DNA of 36,658 nt from Betaproteobacteria bacterium (lineage in GTDB: Bacteria; Pseudomonadota; Gammaproteobacteria; Burkholderiales; Rhodocyclaceae), in the NCBI GenBank assembly GCA_012026675.1, contig VEPA01000001.1, forward strand, positions 1 to 36,658. Direction: 5' to 3'. A program made the position numbers and the translations under genes. The first letter of the stretch is position 1. Each line of letters begins with the position of its first letter. Of this stretch, positions 16,320 to 24,990 are shown one piece after another. A model generated the notes under the pieces. That model made no database searches, had not been told where the DNA came from, and saw only the letters and a list, made by a program, of their open reading frames with translations.

Positions 16320-17585
16320 ATGAACACAGGTTTTTACATCATCATGGCGGCGCAGTTTTTTTCTGCGCTGGCCGACAACGCCCTGCTGATCGCTGCCATC
16401 GCCATCCTGCGTGACATGCGCGCGCCGACGGAATACGAACCGCTGCTGAAAACATTCTTCACTGTGTCCTACGTGGCGCTGGCGGCCTTCGTCGGCGCCT
16501 TTGCCGACTCCATGCCGAAGTGGCGGGTTATGTTCATCAGCAACGGCATCAAGATCTTGGGCTGCAGCCTGATGTTCTTCGACATGCACCCCCTGCTGGC
16601 CTATGCAGTGGTCGGGCTCGGTGCAGCCGCCTACTCGCCGGCAAAATACGGCATCCTCACCGAATACCTGCCGCACCGGCTGCTGGTCGTGGCGAATGGC
16701 TGGATCGAGGGCCTCACGGTCGGTGCGATCATCCTTGGCGTGGTACTGGGCGGCGCCCTGATCAAGCCGGAGATCGCCCACGGTCTGCTGTCGATGGATT
16801 TTCCGATCATCGAAACCGGCGTCGATACCGTTGCCGAGATGACCCTGGTCATCATCGGCACGCTCTACCTCGTCGCGGCCTTGTTCAATCTTTACATCCC
16901 GGATACTGGCGTCGACCACAAGCCGCTGAAGAAAAATCCGGTCTACCTGTTTCATGAATTCAATCATTGCCTCAAGCTGCTTTGGCGCGACAAACTGGGC
17001 CAGATCTCGCTGGCTGTCACAACCCTGTTCTGGGGGGCGGGAGCAACGCTGCAATTCATCGTCCTGGAATGGGCCAAGGCGTCCTTGAACCTCGATCTGT
17101 CGAAGGCCAGCATGCTGCAGGGCGTTGTTGCCGTCGGCGTCGCCATCGGCGCGGTGCTCGCGGCGCGAATGATCACGCTGCGCAAATCGGTGCGTGTGAT
17201 CCCGCTGGGCATTGCCATGGGCGTCGGCGTCATCGCCATGATCGTCGTGCGTGACATGTGGCTGGCGGTACCGCTGCTGGTGCTGGTGGGAATATTCTCC
17301 GGTTTCTTCGTGGTGCCGATGAACGCGCTGCTGCAGCATCGCGGCCATATCCTGATGGGTGCCGGACATTCCATCGCGGTGCAGAACTTCAACGAAAATC
17401 TTTCGATTCTGATCATGACCACCACCTACTCCGTGCTGATCAAGGCTCAGTTGTCCATCTACTGGATCATTGTCCTCTTTGGTCTGTTCGTGGCCGGCAC
17501 CATGTGGCTGGTCAAGCGCCAGCACGAGATCAACCAGCGTGAACGCGACGATGTCGCGCATCTGGAAGACGTCGCTCACCACTGA
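16320..17585 (+). CDS. lplT: Lysophospholipid transporter LplT
   Basis: This 421-residue major-facilitator protein has about 12 hydrophobic segments. It begins MNTGFYIIMAAQFFSALADN, the conserved first helix of LplT, and contains SPAKYGILTEYLP after helix 4. LplT flips lysophospholipids from the outer to the inner leaflet of the inner membrane for re-acylation by Aas. No Aas domain is fused, unlike in some proteobacteria where lplT and aas are joined. It is divergent from lysR-alr, as lplT is from alr in many betaproteobacteria. The start has no strong Shine-Dalgarno sequence. Confidence 0.92.
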   Translation: MNTGFYIIMAAQFFSALADNALLIAAIAILRDMRAPTEYEPLLKTFFTVSYVALAAFVGAFADSMPKWRVMFISNGIKILGCSLMFFDMHPLLAYAVVGLGAAAYSPAKYGILTEYLPHRLLVVANGWIEGLTVGAIILGVVLGGALIKPEIAHGLLSMDFPIIETGVDTVAEMTLVIIGTLYLVAALFNLYIPDTGVDHKPLKKNPVYLFHEFNHCLKLLWRDKLGQISLAVTTLFWGAGATLQFIVLEWAKASLNLDLSKASMLQGVVAVGVAIGAVLAARMITLRKSVRVIPLGIAMGVGVIAMIVVRDMWLAVPLLVLVGIFSGFFVVPMNALLQHRGHILMGAGHSIAVQNFNENLSILIMTTTYSVLIKAQLSIYWIIVLFGLFVAGTMWLVKRQHEINQRERDDVAHLEDVAHH

Positions 17586-17596
17586 AGCGAGGCCTG

Positions 17597-18511
17597 CTAA
17601 CGCACGTCAGGCTCGAAGAATACCCACTGTGCATCGGGAAAGCGCTCCTGCATGCGCGCCTCGACGGCGTTGATGGCTTCGACCATCTGCAGGCCGGTCT
17701 GCGTTTCCATGCCGTGCATGCGCGCCTTGACCGCAATCACCACCTTGTCGCCCCAGGCCAGGGTGATGACGTTCAATACCTGCCCGACTTCGGCCTGAGC
17801 CGCGACAAACGCCTCGATCTCGGCACGCAAGGCCGGCGCGGCAGATTCGCCGACGATCAGGCCCTTGACCTCGATCATCAAGGCAATCGCGATCACCATC
17901 AGCACCACACCGATCGCCAGCGTGCCCAGCGCATCCCACAGGGGATTGCCGGTGACCACGGTGGCGGCGACCGCGACGAAGGCCAGCGCAAGTCCCAGCA
18001 GGGCGGCGACGTCTTCGCCGGCCACCACCATGAGTTCCGACTGGCGCGTCTCGCGAAACCAGACGAGTAAGGGCTGGCGCCCGGCCAACTTGCGAATCTC
18101 CCTCAGCGCACCCCACAGCGAAAGGGCCTCCAGCACCACGGCAGCCGCCAGCACCGCCATGGCGATCAGGCCGTGTTGCAGCGGCTGCGGATGGAGCAGG
18201 CGCTCGATGCCTTCATAGACTGAAAAAGCGCCGCCCATGAAGAACAGCAGCAGGGCCACGATCATCGACCAGAAATAGGTGACGCGATGATGTCCGAGGG
18301 GAAAGTCGGCGCTGGCGGGACGGCGCGCCTGCTTCATGCCCAGCAGCAACAGCAACTGGTTCGCGCAGTCGGCCGTGGAGTGAATCGCCTCGGCCAGCAT
18401 GGAGCCGGAACCGGTCCAGAACGCTGCCACATACTTCGACACCGCAATGCCGAAGTTCGCCCCCAGCGCGTAGAAAATCGCCCTTGTCGCGCCTTCACTG
18501 CCGTGCGACAT
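17597..18511 (-). CDS. Cation diffusion facilitator (CDF) metal transporter, ZnT9-like branch
   Basis: The protein has 304 residues and about 6 membrane helices, plus a C-terminal cytoplasmic CDF domain with the segment GDKVVIAVKARM. Helix 2 has HSTADCANQ, the metal-site HxxxD of the family, followed by LGHHRVTYFWS, a pattern of the SLC30A9/ZnT9-like branch. The matching helix 5 site is less clear (EDVAALLG), so the metal is uncertain. I took the ATG at 18511, which shares one base with the uracil-DNA glycosylase stop (TGATG), rather than an upstream start at 18553 inside that gene. It probably exports zinc or another divalent metal, which is inference. It is convergent with lplT, 11 bases apart. 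Confidence 0.85.
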   Translation of the reverse strand: MSHGSEGATRAIFYALGANFGIAVSKYVAAFWTGSGSMLAEAIHSTADCANQLLLLLGMKQARRPASADFPLGHHRVTYFWSMIVALLLFFMGGAFSVYEGIERLLHPQPLQHGLIAMAVLAAAVVLEALSLWGALREIRKLAGRQPLLVWFRETRQSELMVVAGEDVAALLGLALAFVAVAATVVTGNPLWDALGTLAIGVVLMVIAIALMIEVKGLIVGESAAPALRAEIEAFVAAQAEVGQVLNVITLAWGDKVVIAVKARMHGMETQTGLQMVEAINAVEARMQERFPDAQWVFFEPDVR

Positions 18512-19248
18512 CAGGCGTCCTTCCGCTGTCTCATGGTCCGTCTCATGAAGCAAAGATCCTCCCAGGCCTTGGCCTTGTCGAGCAGGGTGCGCAGCAGATA
18601 GGCCGGATGGTAAGTGACGATCAGCGGGATGCCGTGGTAATCGTGCAGTTTGCCGCGCGCCGCGGCGGTCTTGATTTCCGTCTGCAGCAGCGTTTGCGCC
18701 GCCGGACGGCCCAGCGCAACGATCAGTTTCGGCCGAATCAATTCGATCTGGCGTTCCAGGTAGGGTCGGCAGGTCGCGGCCTCATCAGGCGCAGGGGTGC
18801 GGTTTTCGGGCGGTCGGCATTTGACCGCGTTGGCGATATACACGTCCTCGCCGCGCTTGAGTCCGATGGCCGCCAGCATGTTGTCGAGCAGTTTGCCGGC
18901 CTGCCCGACGAAGGGTTCGCCGCGCGCATCTTCCTCGGCGCCCGGTCCCTCCCCGACAAACAGCCAGTCGGCATTGCGGTCGCCGACGCCGAGCACCGCC
19001 TGCTTGCGCGCCTCGCAAAGCCGACATTTGCGGCACGCCGCCACCGTCCCGGCGAGTTCGTCCCAGGACATCGCGGCCGGCGGGGCGGACGACTGAAGCG
19101 CCATGGGCGGCGCCGCTTCCGTCTGCGGCACGGAATCGCTGCCGGTTGTCGCCGCGCCCTTTTCATCCAGTGCGGCCGCTGGCGCGCGCAATTTCCAGAC
19201 GGGCCCCAGGCCCAGCTCGCGCAGTATCAGTTGGCGATCGGGTTTCAC
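18511..19248 (-). CDS. Uracil-DNA glycosylase, type 4 (Fe-S)
   Basis: This enzyme removes uracil from DNA in base-excision repair. The protein has 245 residues. The first 60 are a low-complexity linker, then an Fe-S cluster half-site CRKC (Cys72, Cys75), motif 1 GEGPGAEED, further cluster cysteines in VKCRPPENR and ATCRPYL, and motif 2 YHPAYLL. These are the hallmarks of family 4/5 (TTUDG-like) glycosylases. The start is GTG at 19248, overlapping the rimI stop (GTGA). The long variable N terminus is common in proteobacterial members, where the glycosylase is sometimes annotated as a phage polymerase-related protein. Confidence 0.93.
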   Translation of the reverse strand: MKPDRQLILRELGLGPVWKLRAPAAALDEKGAATTGSDSVPQTEAAPPMALQSSAPPAAMSWDELAGTVAACRKCRLCEARKQAVLGVGDRNADWLFVGEGPGAEEDARGEPFVGQAGKLLDNMLAAIGLKRGEDVYIANAVKCRPPENRTPAPDEAATCRPYLERQIELIRPKLIVALGRPAAQTLLQTEIKTAAARGKLHDYHGIPLIVTYHPAYLLRTLLDKAKAWEDLCFMRRTMRQRKDA

Positions 19249-19685
19249 AAGTCGCGCGCCATCACGATGGCATCCTCACGTCCGTCATGCGCGGGATAAT
19301 AATCGCGGCGCCGCCCGATTTCGACAAAGCCGTGATGCCGGTAGAAGCCCTGCCCCGCCAGGTTTCCGGGGCGCACCTCGAGCAGCATGCGCTTCGCCGC
19401 CTGCAGCCGGGCGTGAGCGAACAGGTGGATCAACAGGGCCGAGCCGCGACCGCTGCGCTGCATTTCGGGCAGGACACTGATGTTGAGCAGGTGAGCTTCG
19501 TCCAGCACGTGCATCATGACCGCATATCCGATCATGCGCCCATCCTCCTGCGCCAGCCAGGCGCCATAACCGGCTGCCAGGGAATCTGCAAAGTTGCCCC
19601 GCGTCCAGGGAAAAGGATAGATGGTGGCTTCCGCCGCGGCCACGGCAGCGAGATCCGCGTCCGTCATGTTTGGGTAGTGAAGCAC
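19245..19685 (-). CDS. rimI: Ribosomal-protein-alanine N-acetyltransferase RimI
   Basis: This GNAT enzyme acetylates the N terminus of ribosomal protein S18. The acetyl-CoA loop RSGRGSALL is followed by LEVRPGNLAGQGFYRHHGF, the RimI-type helix and strand. I chose the GTG at 19685, which overlaps the tsaB stop (TAGTG), giving 146 residues and the N-terminal strand before MTDADLAAV that the fold needs. The ATG at 19667 (140 residues) is the alternative. Position after tsaB is the classic tsaB-rimI pairing. Confidence 0.92.
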   Translation of the reverse strand: MLHYPNMTDADLAAVAAAEATIYPFPWTRGNFADSLAAGYGAWLAQEDGRMIGYAVMMHVLDEAHLLNISVLPEMQRSGRGSALLIHLFAHARLQAAKRMLLEVRPGNLAGQGFYRHHGFVEIGRRRDYYPAHDGREDAIVMARDL

Positions 19686-20374
19686 TATTTCGCGCCCCCG
19701 CGCGCCATCCGCTCGGCGGTCGTCAAGGCCACCTTGTCGCGCACATAGATGGGTTGCGCGAGCGCGGCCTGCACCGCTTCGCCCCTGGCAAACGCCGGCG
19801 CGGCAAGGCGCAGCACCGCGGCGGCGGTGGGAAATGCATCGGCGCGCAACCCGATGAGATCCGGCTTGCGGGCGTGGAGCACCTGTCCGTAAGCGGCAAA
19901 GCCATCGCCGACACCCCAGCCACCGGCAAAAGTCGGCGCCGGCGCCACGGCGGGCGGCAAACAAACCGGTGCCATGAGTTGCGCCACGCTGTCGCCATCG
20001 ACCCGATACGCCGCGCCATACACCTCGTTCATGCGCGCATCGAGACAGGCCCAGACCGCGCACTCGCCAGAGGCCAGCGCCAGCGCTTCCAGGGTCGATA
20101 CCGGCAGCACCGGAAGATCGAGGCCCCAGGCCAATCCCTGCGCCACCCCGCAAGCCAGGCGCAATCCGGTAAAGCCGCCGGGGCCGGCGCCGAAAGCAAT
20201 GGCGTCGATTTGCGCCAGCGTGACACCCGCCTCCGCCAGCAGTTCTTGCACCCATGGCAAGACGTGTTCGGAACCCCCGTTGGGAATTTCGCCACTGCGC
20301 TCGATCAGCGCGCCATCCTGCCAAAGCGCAACGGACAGGCGCCGCGTCGCGGTCTCGAACGCCAACAGACGCAT
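19685..20374 (-). CDS. tsaB: tRNA threonylcarbamoyladenosine biosynthesis protein TsaB
   Basis: TsaB partners TsaD and TsaE in making t6A37 in ANN-decoding tRNAs. The 229-residue protein begins MRLLAFETATRRLSVAL and has FGAGPGGFTGLR at about 62-73, the ASKHA-fold signature of TsaB. The length is normal. It heads the tsaB-rimI-udg-CDF overlapping set and starts 27 bases downstream of qmcA, on the same strand. Confidence 0.95.
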   Translation of the reverse strand: MRLLAFETATRRLSVALWQDGALIERSGEIPNGGSEHVLPWVQELLAEAGVTLAQIDAIAFGAGPGGFTGLRLACGVAQGLAWGLDLPVLPVSTLEALALASGECAVWACLDARMNEVYGAAYRVDGDSVAQLMAPVCLPPAVAPAPTFAGGWGVGDGFAAYGQVLHARKPDLIGLRADAFPTAAAVLRLAAPAFARGEAVQAALAQPIYVRDKVALTTAERMARGGAK

Positions 20375-20401
20375 GGAAGATTTTGCGTCGCCTGCCTGCG
20401 C

Positions 20402-21256
20402 CTACTTGCGGCTACCAAGAATGCCGCGCAGTGTGTCCTGGATGTCGGCAGGGATCAATACCGTCTTGGCATTGTCCGACTTGGCCAGGTTGCCGATGGC
20501 ATGGATATATTTCTCGCCGAGCATGTAGCGCATCGGCGCATCCTCTGTGCCGATCGCGGCCGCGACGCGGCGGATCGCCTCGGCCGAGGCATCGGCCAGC
20601 GTGACCTGCGCTTCGGCCTGCAGGCGCGCAGCCTGCAATTGTGCCTCGGCGTTGAGGATGGTGGCCTGCTTGGCGCCCTCGGCCTTGGTCACCGTGGCCT
20701 TGCGCTCGCGCTCGGCGGAAGCCTGGGCCTCCATGGCTTTTTGCATGGACTCGGACGGATTGATGTCCTGGATCTCGACCGACTTCACGGTCAGTCCCCA
20801 GTCGATGGCTTCATCGGCCACGCCTTCGCGCAAGCGCGCCTTGATTTTGTCGCGATTGGATAGTGCTTCGTCCAGTGTCATCTCGCCGATGATCGAACGC
20901 AGCGTGGTCATGATCATGTTGCGGATGGCCTCGGAGAAATCCGTCACGCCGTAGACCGCCTTGATCGGATCAGTGACCTTGATGAAGGAAATCGCATTGG
21001 TGCGGATCACCGCGTTGTCCTTGGTGATGACCTCCTGCTCCTGGACATCGAGGATTATGTCCTTGGTCGTCAGCTTGTAGCGCACCTGGTCCAGGTAGGG
21101 AACGATGATATTCAGGCCCGGACGCAGCGTGGCGTGGAATTTTCCCAGGCGTTCGACGATCCATTCCTCGCCCTGCGGCACGATGCGCACGCCCTTGGCA
21201 ATGGTGACGAGGACAAAAACAAACAGCGCAATTACTACAATTCCGAATTCACCCAT
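20402..21256 (-). CDS. qmcA: SPFH/band-7 membrane protein QmcA (paraslipin type)
   Basis: The protein has 284 residues: one N-terminal membrane helix (about 4-22), then a stomatin-type SPFH domain containing VPQGEEWIVERLG and ILDVQEQEVITKDN, and a long alanine/glutamate-rich helical region (about 185-235). SPFH proteins form membrane microdomain scaffolds and modulate FtsH-type proteases. It lies 11 bases downstream of nfeD, and this SPFH plus NfeD pairing is widespread and supports a joint role in membrane organisation. Confidence 0.92.
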   Translation of the reverse strand: MGEFGIVVIALFVFVLVTIAKGVRIVPQGEEWIVERLGKFHATLRPGLNIIVPYLDQVRYKLTTKDIILDVQEQEVITKDNAVIRTNAISFIKVTDPIKAVYGVTDFSEAIRNMIMTTLRSIIGEMTLDEALSNRDKIKARLREGVADEAIDWGLTVKSVEIQDINPSESMQKAMEAQASAERERKATVTKAEGAKQATILNAEAQLQAARLQAEAQVTLADASAEAIRRVAAAIGTEDAPMRYMLGEKYIHAIGNLAKSDNAKTVLIPADIQDTLRGILGSRK

Positions 21257-21267
21257 GACCTGCCCTT

Positions 21268-21720
21268 TCAGTATTTGCCGACTTTAAGTATCTGTCCGTC
21301 AACGGCCAGCACCCTGACCCGCTCCCCGGCCGCAATCGCCTGATCGGCGAGGCAGGGCCAGACATCGGAACCCATCACCGGTTTCTGAAAGCGCACTTCG
21401 CCGCGTGCAGATTCGACGCCCAGCGGTTCCACCGCCTTGACCAGGACGCCGATTTCGCCCAGCGCCTCGTCGGCCTGGCCGGAGCGCGTCCTTTCACCAT
21501 CCTTGCGCAAGACCTTGAACCAAAGCACGGTCATGGCCACCGAAGCCGCCGTCCACAGCAGGATCTGCGCAGTGAAGGCCATGGTCGGGATTGCCAGCAG
21601 CGTGACGCCCACCAGCAGCGCGCCCAAGCCGAACCAGATGACAAAGAAGGCGGGTACGACAAGTTCCAGCAGGCCCAGCCCGAGACCGAGAACCATCCAG
21701 TGCCACCAGGCAAGTTCCAT
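21268..21720 (-). CDS. NfeD-family membrane protein
   Basis: The protein has 150 residues with two hydrophobic hairpins near the N terminus (about 7-30 and 40-65), followed by a small beta-barrel OB-fold NfeD domain that starts at about 85 with GEIGVLVKAV. Short NfeD proteins of this type partner SPFH proteins; qmcA is directly downstream. The start is uncertain: ATG at 21720 has AGGA about 10 bases upstream, while GTG at 21729 has AGGA almost touching it. Confidence 0.88.
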   Translation of the reverse strand: MELAWWHWMVLGLGLGLLELVVPAFFVIWFGLGALLVGVTLLAIPTMAFTAQILLWTAASVAMTVLWFKVLRKDGERTRSGQADEALGEIGVLVKAVEPLGVESARGEVRFQKPVMGSDVWPCLADQAIAAGERVRVLAVDGQILKVGKY

Positions 21721-22053
21721 ATCCTTCACGTCCTATTCTCTGCTGCTGCGGGTGACCGGGCAGGCGCAAGGCAGAATCGGCGGAATCCGCCAACCTAGTC
21801 CCGCTCGACCGCCGGCAAGCGCACATTTTATCGTCTTTGCCTGTATGCTTTTGCCCGCCCCGGAGATAATTCAGGCTGGGCCGACGACTGGCGAGGCCAG
21901 CGCAGGAGCGATTCGCGGCCGGGTTCGATCCAGTATCGGATTGCCATTATTTTCAGAATACTTGATTCTCATAATGAATTGTTCGCCACACTGCGTTACC
22001 ATATGCCTAGAATTCAACCCACCACTAACATCATTACTTCCACGAGGACACAC
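21721..22053. promoter_or_regulatory. 333-base gap holding divergent nfeD-qmcA and hupB control regions
   Basis: No protein gene is convincing here. The right half is much AT-richer than its surroundings. For hupB, TTGCCA (21941-21946), 17 bases, then GATTCT (21964-21969) is one candidate promoter; CATAAT (21970-21975) is an alternative -10. For nfeD, TAAAAT on the minus strand (21830-21825) is a weak -10. Two small hairpins are visible, at 21779-21791 (GGCGG/CCGCC) and 21888-21900 (CTGGC/GCCAG), neither with a T run. A GGGTTCGATCC at 21921 looks like a tRNA T-arm but does not fold as one. Confidence 0.4.
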
Positions 22054-22350
22054 ATGAACAAGTCTGAACTGATCGAAATCACCGCCAAGGAAGCCGATAT
22101 CAGCAAGGCCGCTGCCGAGAAGGCACTCTCCTCCGTCATGGCTGCGATCGTCAAGGCCGTCTCGAAGGGCGACACCGTCACTCTGGTCGGCTTCGGCAGC
22201 TTCAAGCCCTCCAAGCGCGCCGCGCGTGTCGGCCGCAACCCGCAGACCGGCAAGGAACTCAAGATCGCCGCGACCACCGTGCCGCGCTTCACGGCCGGCG
22301 CCACATTCAAAGCCGCCGTCGCCGGCAAGAAGGCCGCCAAGAAAAAGTAA
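22054..22350 (+). CDS. hupB: DNA-binding protein HU
   Basis: This histone-like protein bends DNA and organises the nucleoid. The 98-residue protein begins MNKSELIEITAKEADISKAA and contains VGFGSFKPSKRAARVGRNPQTGK, the DNA-gripping arm of HU (given here as a motif at about residues 46-70), with a lysine/alanine-rich tail. The start is set by GAGGA 6 bases before the ATG at 22054; an upstream in-frame start at 21979 is less likely. A strong terminator follows. Confidence 0.95.
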   Translation: MNKSELIEITAKEADISKAAAEKALSSVMAAIVKAVSKGDTVTLVGFGSFKPSKRAARVGRNPQTGKELKIAATTVPRFTAGATFKAAVAGKKAAKKK

Positions 22351-22373
22351 TCCCCGGAATTTCCGGTTTGAGC

Positions 22374-22397
22374 AGGCCCGCCATGCGCGGGCCTTTT
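22374..22397 (+). terminator. Intrinsic terminator of hupB
   Basis: AGGCCCGC (22374-22381), a 5-base loop, then GCGGGCCT (22387-22394) form a perfect 8-bp stem ending in TTTT. It is 24 bases past the hupB stop. The minus-strand side has no T run, so it works in the plus direction. Confidence 0.85.
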
Positions 22398-22403
22398 CAC
22401 ATT

Positions 22404-22485
22404 ATGTCCGTGCCGGAGGCGCGGACGGTATCCCCCGGTGGGATTTGTCCGCGCCGGACGACCGGGTTCAATACCCGCCGGACAT
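22404..22485. other. Structured intergenic element with nested inverted repeats (possible RNA three-way junction)
   Basis: Three complementary pairs nest here. P1 is ATGTCCG (22404-22410) with CGGACAT (22479-22485). P2 is GGCGCGGAC (22418-22426) with GTCCGCGCC (22447-22455), 9 perfect base pairs, capped by ATCCC (22430-22434) with GGGAT (22440-22444). P3 is CGGGT (22463-22467) with ACCCG (22473-22477). Together they would form a closed three-way junction of 82 nt on either strand. It follows the methyltransferase stop by about 14 bases on the minus strand. No T run flanks it, and it lacks tRNA features such as a D-arm and T33. Confidence 0.45.
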
Positions 22486-22499
22486 ACCCTTGTCATCGA

Positions 22500-23279
22500 T
22501 CATGCAACGGCACGCTGGCGTTTTGCCTCGAACAGGCATACCGCCGTTGCTGCCGCCACATTCAGCGATTCGGTACTGGCGGCGAGCGGAATCGTGGCTC
22601 GTATATTTGCCGCCGCAACCAGCTCCGCCGACAGGCCGGCGCCTTCATTCCCCACCAGCCAGAGTATTGGTCCCCTGAGATCGAGTTCGTAGAGATTCGT
22701 ACCGCCACGAGCAACGGTTGCGACCGACGTCGCGGGGCTGGCAGCCATGGCTGCCGCCAGGTCGACCTGTTCACGAATAGCGAGAGAAAAATGCGCTCCC
22801 TGTCCGCCACGCAGCACGCGTGACGTCCAGGCACCGGCGCAGCCCGGACCAAGCAGCACATTGCCTACACCTGCCGCGGCAGCGGTACGCAGGATGGCTC
22901 CGACATTACCCGCATCCTGCACTGCATCGAGCAGCACGGCATCGCCCGTCGGTCCGTCCGCTGGCGCCATCGGTATGTCGATCACGGCGGCAATGCCGGT
23001 CGGCGTGCTGACTCCGGACAACTCGCGGAACAGGCTGTCGCGCAAAGTCATGCGCTCAATTCCGGCAACGCTTTGCAGCAAAGCGGCAATTTCGTCATTC
23101 TTCTGCCCGCTCTCGCTGACCAGCAACTGCCTGATTTCGATGCCGCAGGCGAAGCATGTCGCTACCAGATGGATGCCATCCACCAGGGCGCGGCCGTGGC
23201 CGCGGGGATCATCGGCCAATGCGCGCAGAGCCTTGAACTGCGGGTTCTCGCGTGAACTGATGTGGCGCATTTCGCTCAT
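22500..23279 (-). CDS. SpoU/TrmH-family RNA 2'-O-methyltransferase
   Basis: The 259-residue protein has an N-terminal substrate-binding L30e-like domain (about 1-100) and a C-terminal SPOUT knot. All three SpoU motifs are visible: [27 protein letters not shown], and [13 protein letters not shown]. The pro of the first motif (usually DPxN) is Ala here. The target RNA cannot be read from sequence; RlmB, TrmH or another 23S methylase are possible. The ATG at 23279 overlaps the rnhB stop (ATGA). It is the last gene of the long minus-strand cluster. Confidence 0.9.
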   Translation of the reverse strand: MSEMRHISSRENPQFKALRALADDPRGHGRALVDGIHLVATCFACGIEIRQLLVSESGQKNDEIAALLQSVAGIERMTLRDSLFRELSGVSTPTGIAAVIDIPMAPADGPTGDAVLLDAVQDAGNVGAILRTAAAAGVGNVLLGPGCAGAWTSRVLRGGQGAHFSLAIREQVDLAAAMAASPATSVATVARGGTNLYELDLRGPILWLVGNEGAGLSAELVAAANIRATIPLAASTESLNVAAATAVCLFEAKRQRAVA

Positions 23280-23848
23280 CGCGCTTCTTCGAGCAGGGCC
23301 CGTATCGGCGCAAAGCTTTTGCGGTGAAAACTGGCCGGACCGTGCTGCAGCAGGGCAGCACGGTGAGCGACCGTGTCATAGCCCTTGTGACGATCCAGGG
23401 CGTACTGGGGAAAGGCCGCATGGATGCGCAGCATATCGGCATCGCGCGCCGTCTTGGCGAGAATCGATGCCGCCGAAATCGCCGGTTCGCTGGCGTCGCC
23501 GCGAATGATGGCGCGTGCCGGCATCGCCAGCAGGGGGCAACGATTGCCATCAATCAGCGCCTCGACGGGTTGCACGGCGAGGGCCTCGACCGCGCGCCGC
23601 ATGGCGAGCAGCGTCGCCTGCAGGATATTGATGCGATCGATTTCCTCGACGGACGCGGACGCAATGCCAAAAGCCAGCGCCTTCTCGCGAATTTCCACGG
23701 CAAGTATTTCGCGTCTGCGTGCGGACAGTTTCTTCGAGTCGGCCAGGCCTTCGATGATTCGCGCCGGATCGAGAATCACGGCGGCGGCATAGACCGGTCC
23801 GGCAAGAGGACCGCGGCCTGCCTCGTCAACGCCGCAAACGAGGTACAT
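23276..23848 (-). CDS. rnhB: Ribonuclease HII
   Basis: RNase HII removes ribonucleotides from DNA and RNA primers. The 190-residue protein begins [19 protein letters not shown], holding the first two acidic catalytic residues (Asp-Glu); LIDGN supplies a third, and DxxRHKGYDT is the C-terminal signature. I set the start at the ATG at 23848, which shares a base with the lpxB stop (TGATG); an upstream in-frame start at 24112 lies inside lpxB. The lpxB-rnhB order is classical. Confidence 0.95.
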   Translation of the reverse strand: MYLVCGVDEAGRGPLAGPVYAAAVILDPARIIEGLADSKKLSARRREILAVEIREKALAFGIASASVEEIDRINILQATLLAMRRAVEALAVQPVEALIDGNRCPLLAMPARAIIRGDASEPAISAASILAKTARDADMLRIHAAFPQYALDRHKGYDTVAHRAALLQHGPASFHRKSFAPIRALLEEAR

Positions 23849-24990
23849 CACGCTTTCTGCAAATAAGGGAGTACCGCATCCGCAGCCTTCTGCGCGGTGT
23901 CCTGCCGTAACAGGCGATGAATGCCGTCGAAGACACGGCTGATGGCCGCACCTGCCTGCCGATCCACCAGCAGATTGCCCAGCGCCTGGGCAAGGTTCTC
24001 GGGCGTCGCATCGTCCTGCAAAAACTCGGGCACGACGAAGCGGCCGGCCAGAATATTGGGCAAGCCTACCCAGGGCAGATAACCCATGTGGCGCATCAGG
24101 CGCCAGGACCACGGCGACATCTTGTAGGCGATCACCATCGGTCGCCCGACCAGGGCGGTTTCCAGCGTGGCGGTGCCGCTGGCCACCAGTACTGCATCGC
24201 TGGCGGCAACAGCGTCCGCCGCGTGGCCGAACATCAGCGTGAAAGGCATTTCGTCAGCCTTCAGATTCCACAGTGCCGTTTCAAACTGCTGCCGCGTTTC
24301 GCGCGACACCAGCGGCACCAGGAACTGCAGTCGCGGATGGCGTTCGAGCAACAGCATGGCGGTTTCGATGAAGGTTTCCGCCATGAAATGCAGTTCGGCC
24401 TGGCGGCTGCCCGGCAGCAGGGCAATGACCGGCCTGTCGGGCGCCACACCGAGAAGTTCGCGCACCGCGCGCTGGTCGATTTGCAGGGGAATCAAATCGG
24501 CCAGCGGGTGTCCGACATAACTGCACTTGACCCCGGTGCCACGGTAAAGCTCCGGTTCGAAGGGATACAGGGCAAGAATGTGGTTCACCGAGCGAACGAT
24601 CTTGTGCATCCGGTTCCTGCGCCAGGCCCAGATCGACGGGCTTACGAAGTGGATGGTGGCAATGCCGGCGGCCTTGAGGCGCTTTTCCAGCCACAGGTTG
24701 AAATCGGATCCATCGACGCCGATGAAGACATCCGGCTTGTCCTGCAGCAGACGGCGCAAAAGCTGGCGCCGCATGCGGGAGATGGTCCGGTAGTGCCGCA
24801 GGACTTCGGCATAGCCGCGTACGGCCAGCGTCTCGGCCGGCCACAGCGAATCGAAGCCCTCGCGCTGCATCTTCGGTCCGCCAATGCCGTAAAACTGCGC
24901 ATCCGGCAAGTGCTTCTGCAGGGCGCCGATGAGGTGCGCGGCAAGCTGGTCGCTGGAGGCCTCCCCCGCGACCATGGCAATGCGTACCAT
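23848..24990 (-). CDS. lpxB: Lipid-A-disaccharide synthase
   Basis: This peripheral inner-membrane glycosyltransferase joins UDP-diacylglucosamine to lipid X to form the tetra-acyl disaccharide 1-phosphate of lipid A. The 380-residue protein begins [16 protein letters not shown], the conserved LpxB start, and contains [18 protein letters not shown] and, later, LLPGSR, all typical of the family (GT-19). The ATG shares one base with the lpxA stop (TGATG), so translation is coupled. Confidence 0.96.
   Translation of the reverse strand: MVRIAMVAGEASSDQLAAHLIGALQKHLPDAQFYGIGGPKMQREGFDSLWPAETLAVRGYAEVLRHYRTISRMRRQLLRRLLQDKPDVFIGVDGSDFNLWLEKRLKAAGIATIHFVSPSIWAWRRNRMHKIVRSVNHILALYPFEPELYRGTGVKCSYVGHPLADLIPLQIDQRAVRELLGVAPDRPVIALLPGSRQAELHFMAETFIETAMLLLERHPRLQFLVPLVSRETRQQFETALWNLKADEMPFTLMFGHAADAVAASDAVLVASGTATLETALVGRPMVIAYKMSPWSWRLMRHMGYLPWVGLPNILAGRFVVPEFLQDDATPENLAQALGNLLVDRQAGAAISRVFDGIHRLLRQDTAQKAADAVLPYLQKA

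Noticed and set aside
16251-17582. Long minus-strand open frame opposite lplT, rich in His, Gln and Asp
   Set aside because: LplT is convincing on the plus strand, and the minus frame has no recognisable fold.
21911-21935. GGGTTCGATCC resembling a tRNA T-arm
   Set aside because: The flanking bases do not make a 5-bp T-stem, and no acceptor, D or anticodon arm fits around it.
22404-22485. tRNA reading of the nested element (7-bp outer pair, T at position 8, GGGTTCAATA near the end)
   Set aside because: The T-stem has only 4 pairs in tRNA register, there is no D-arm, and the central hairpin is a 9-bp stem without T33 or a usable anticodon loop.
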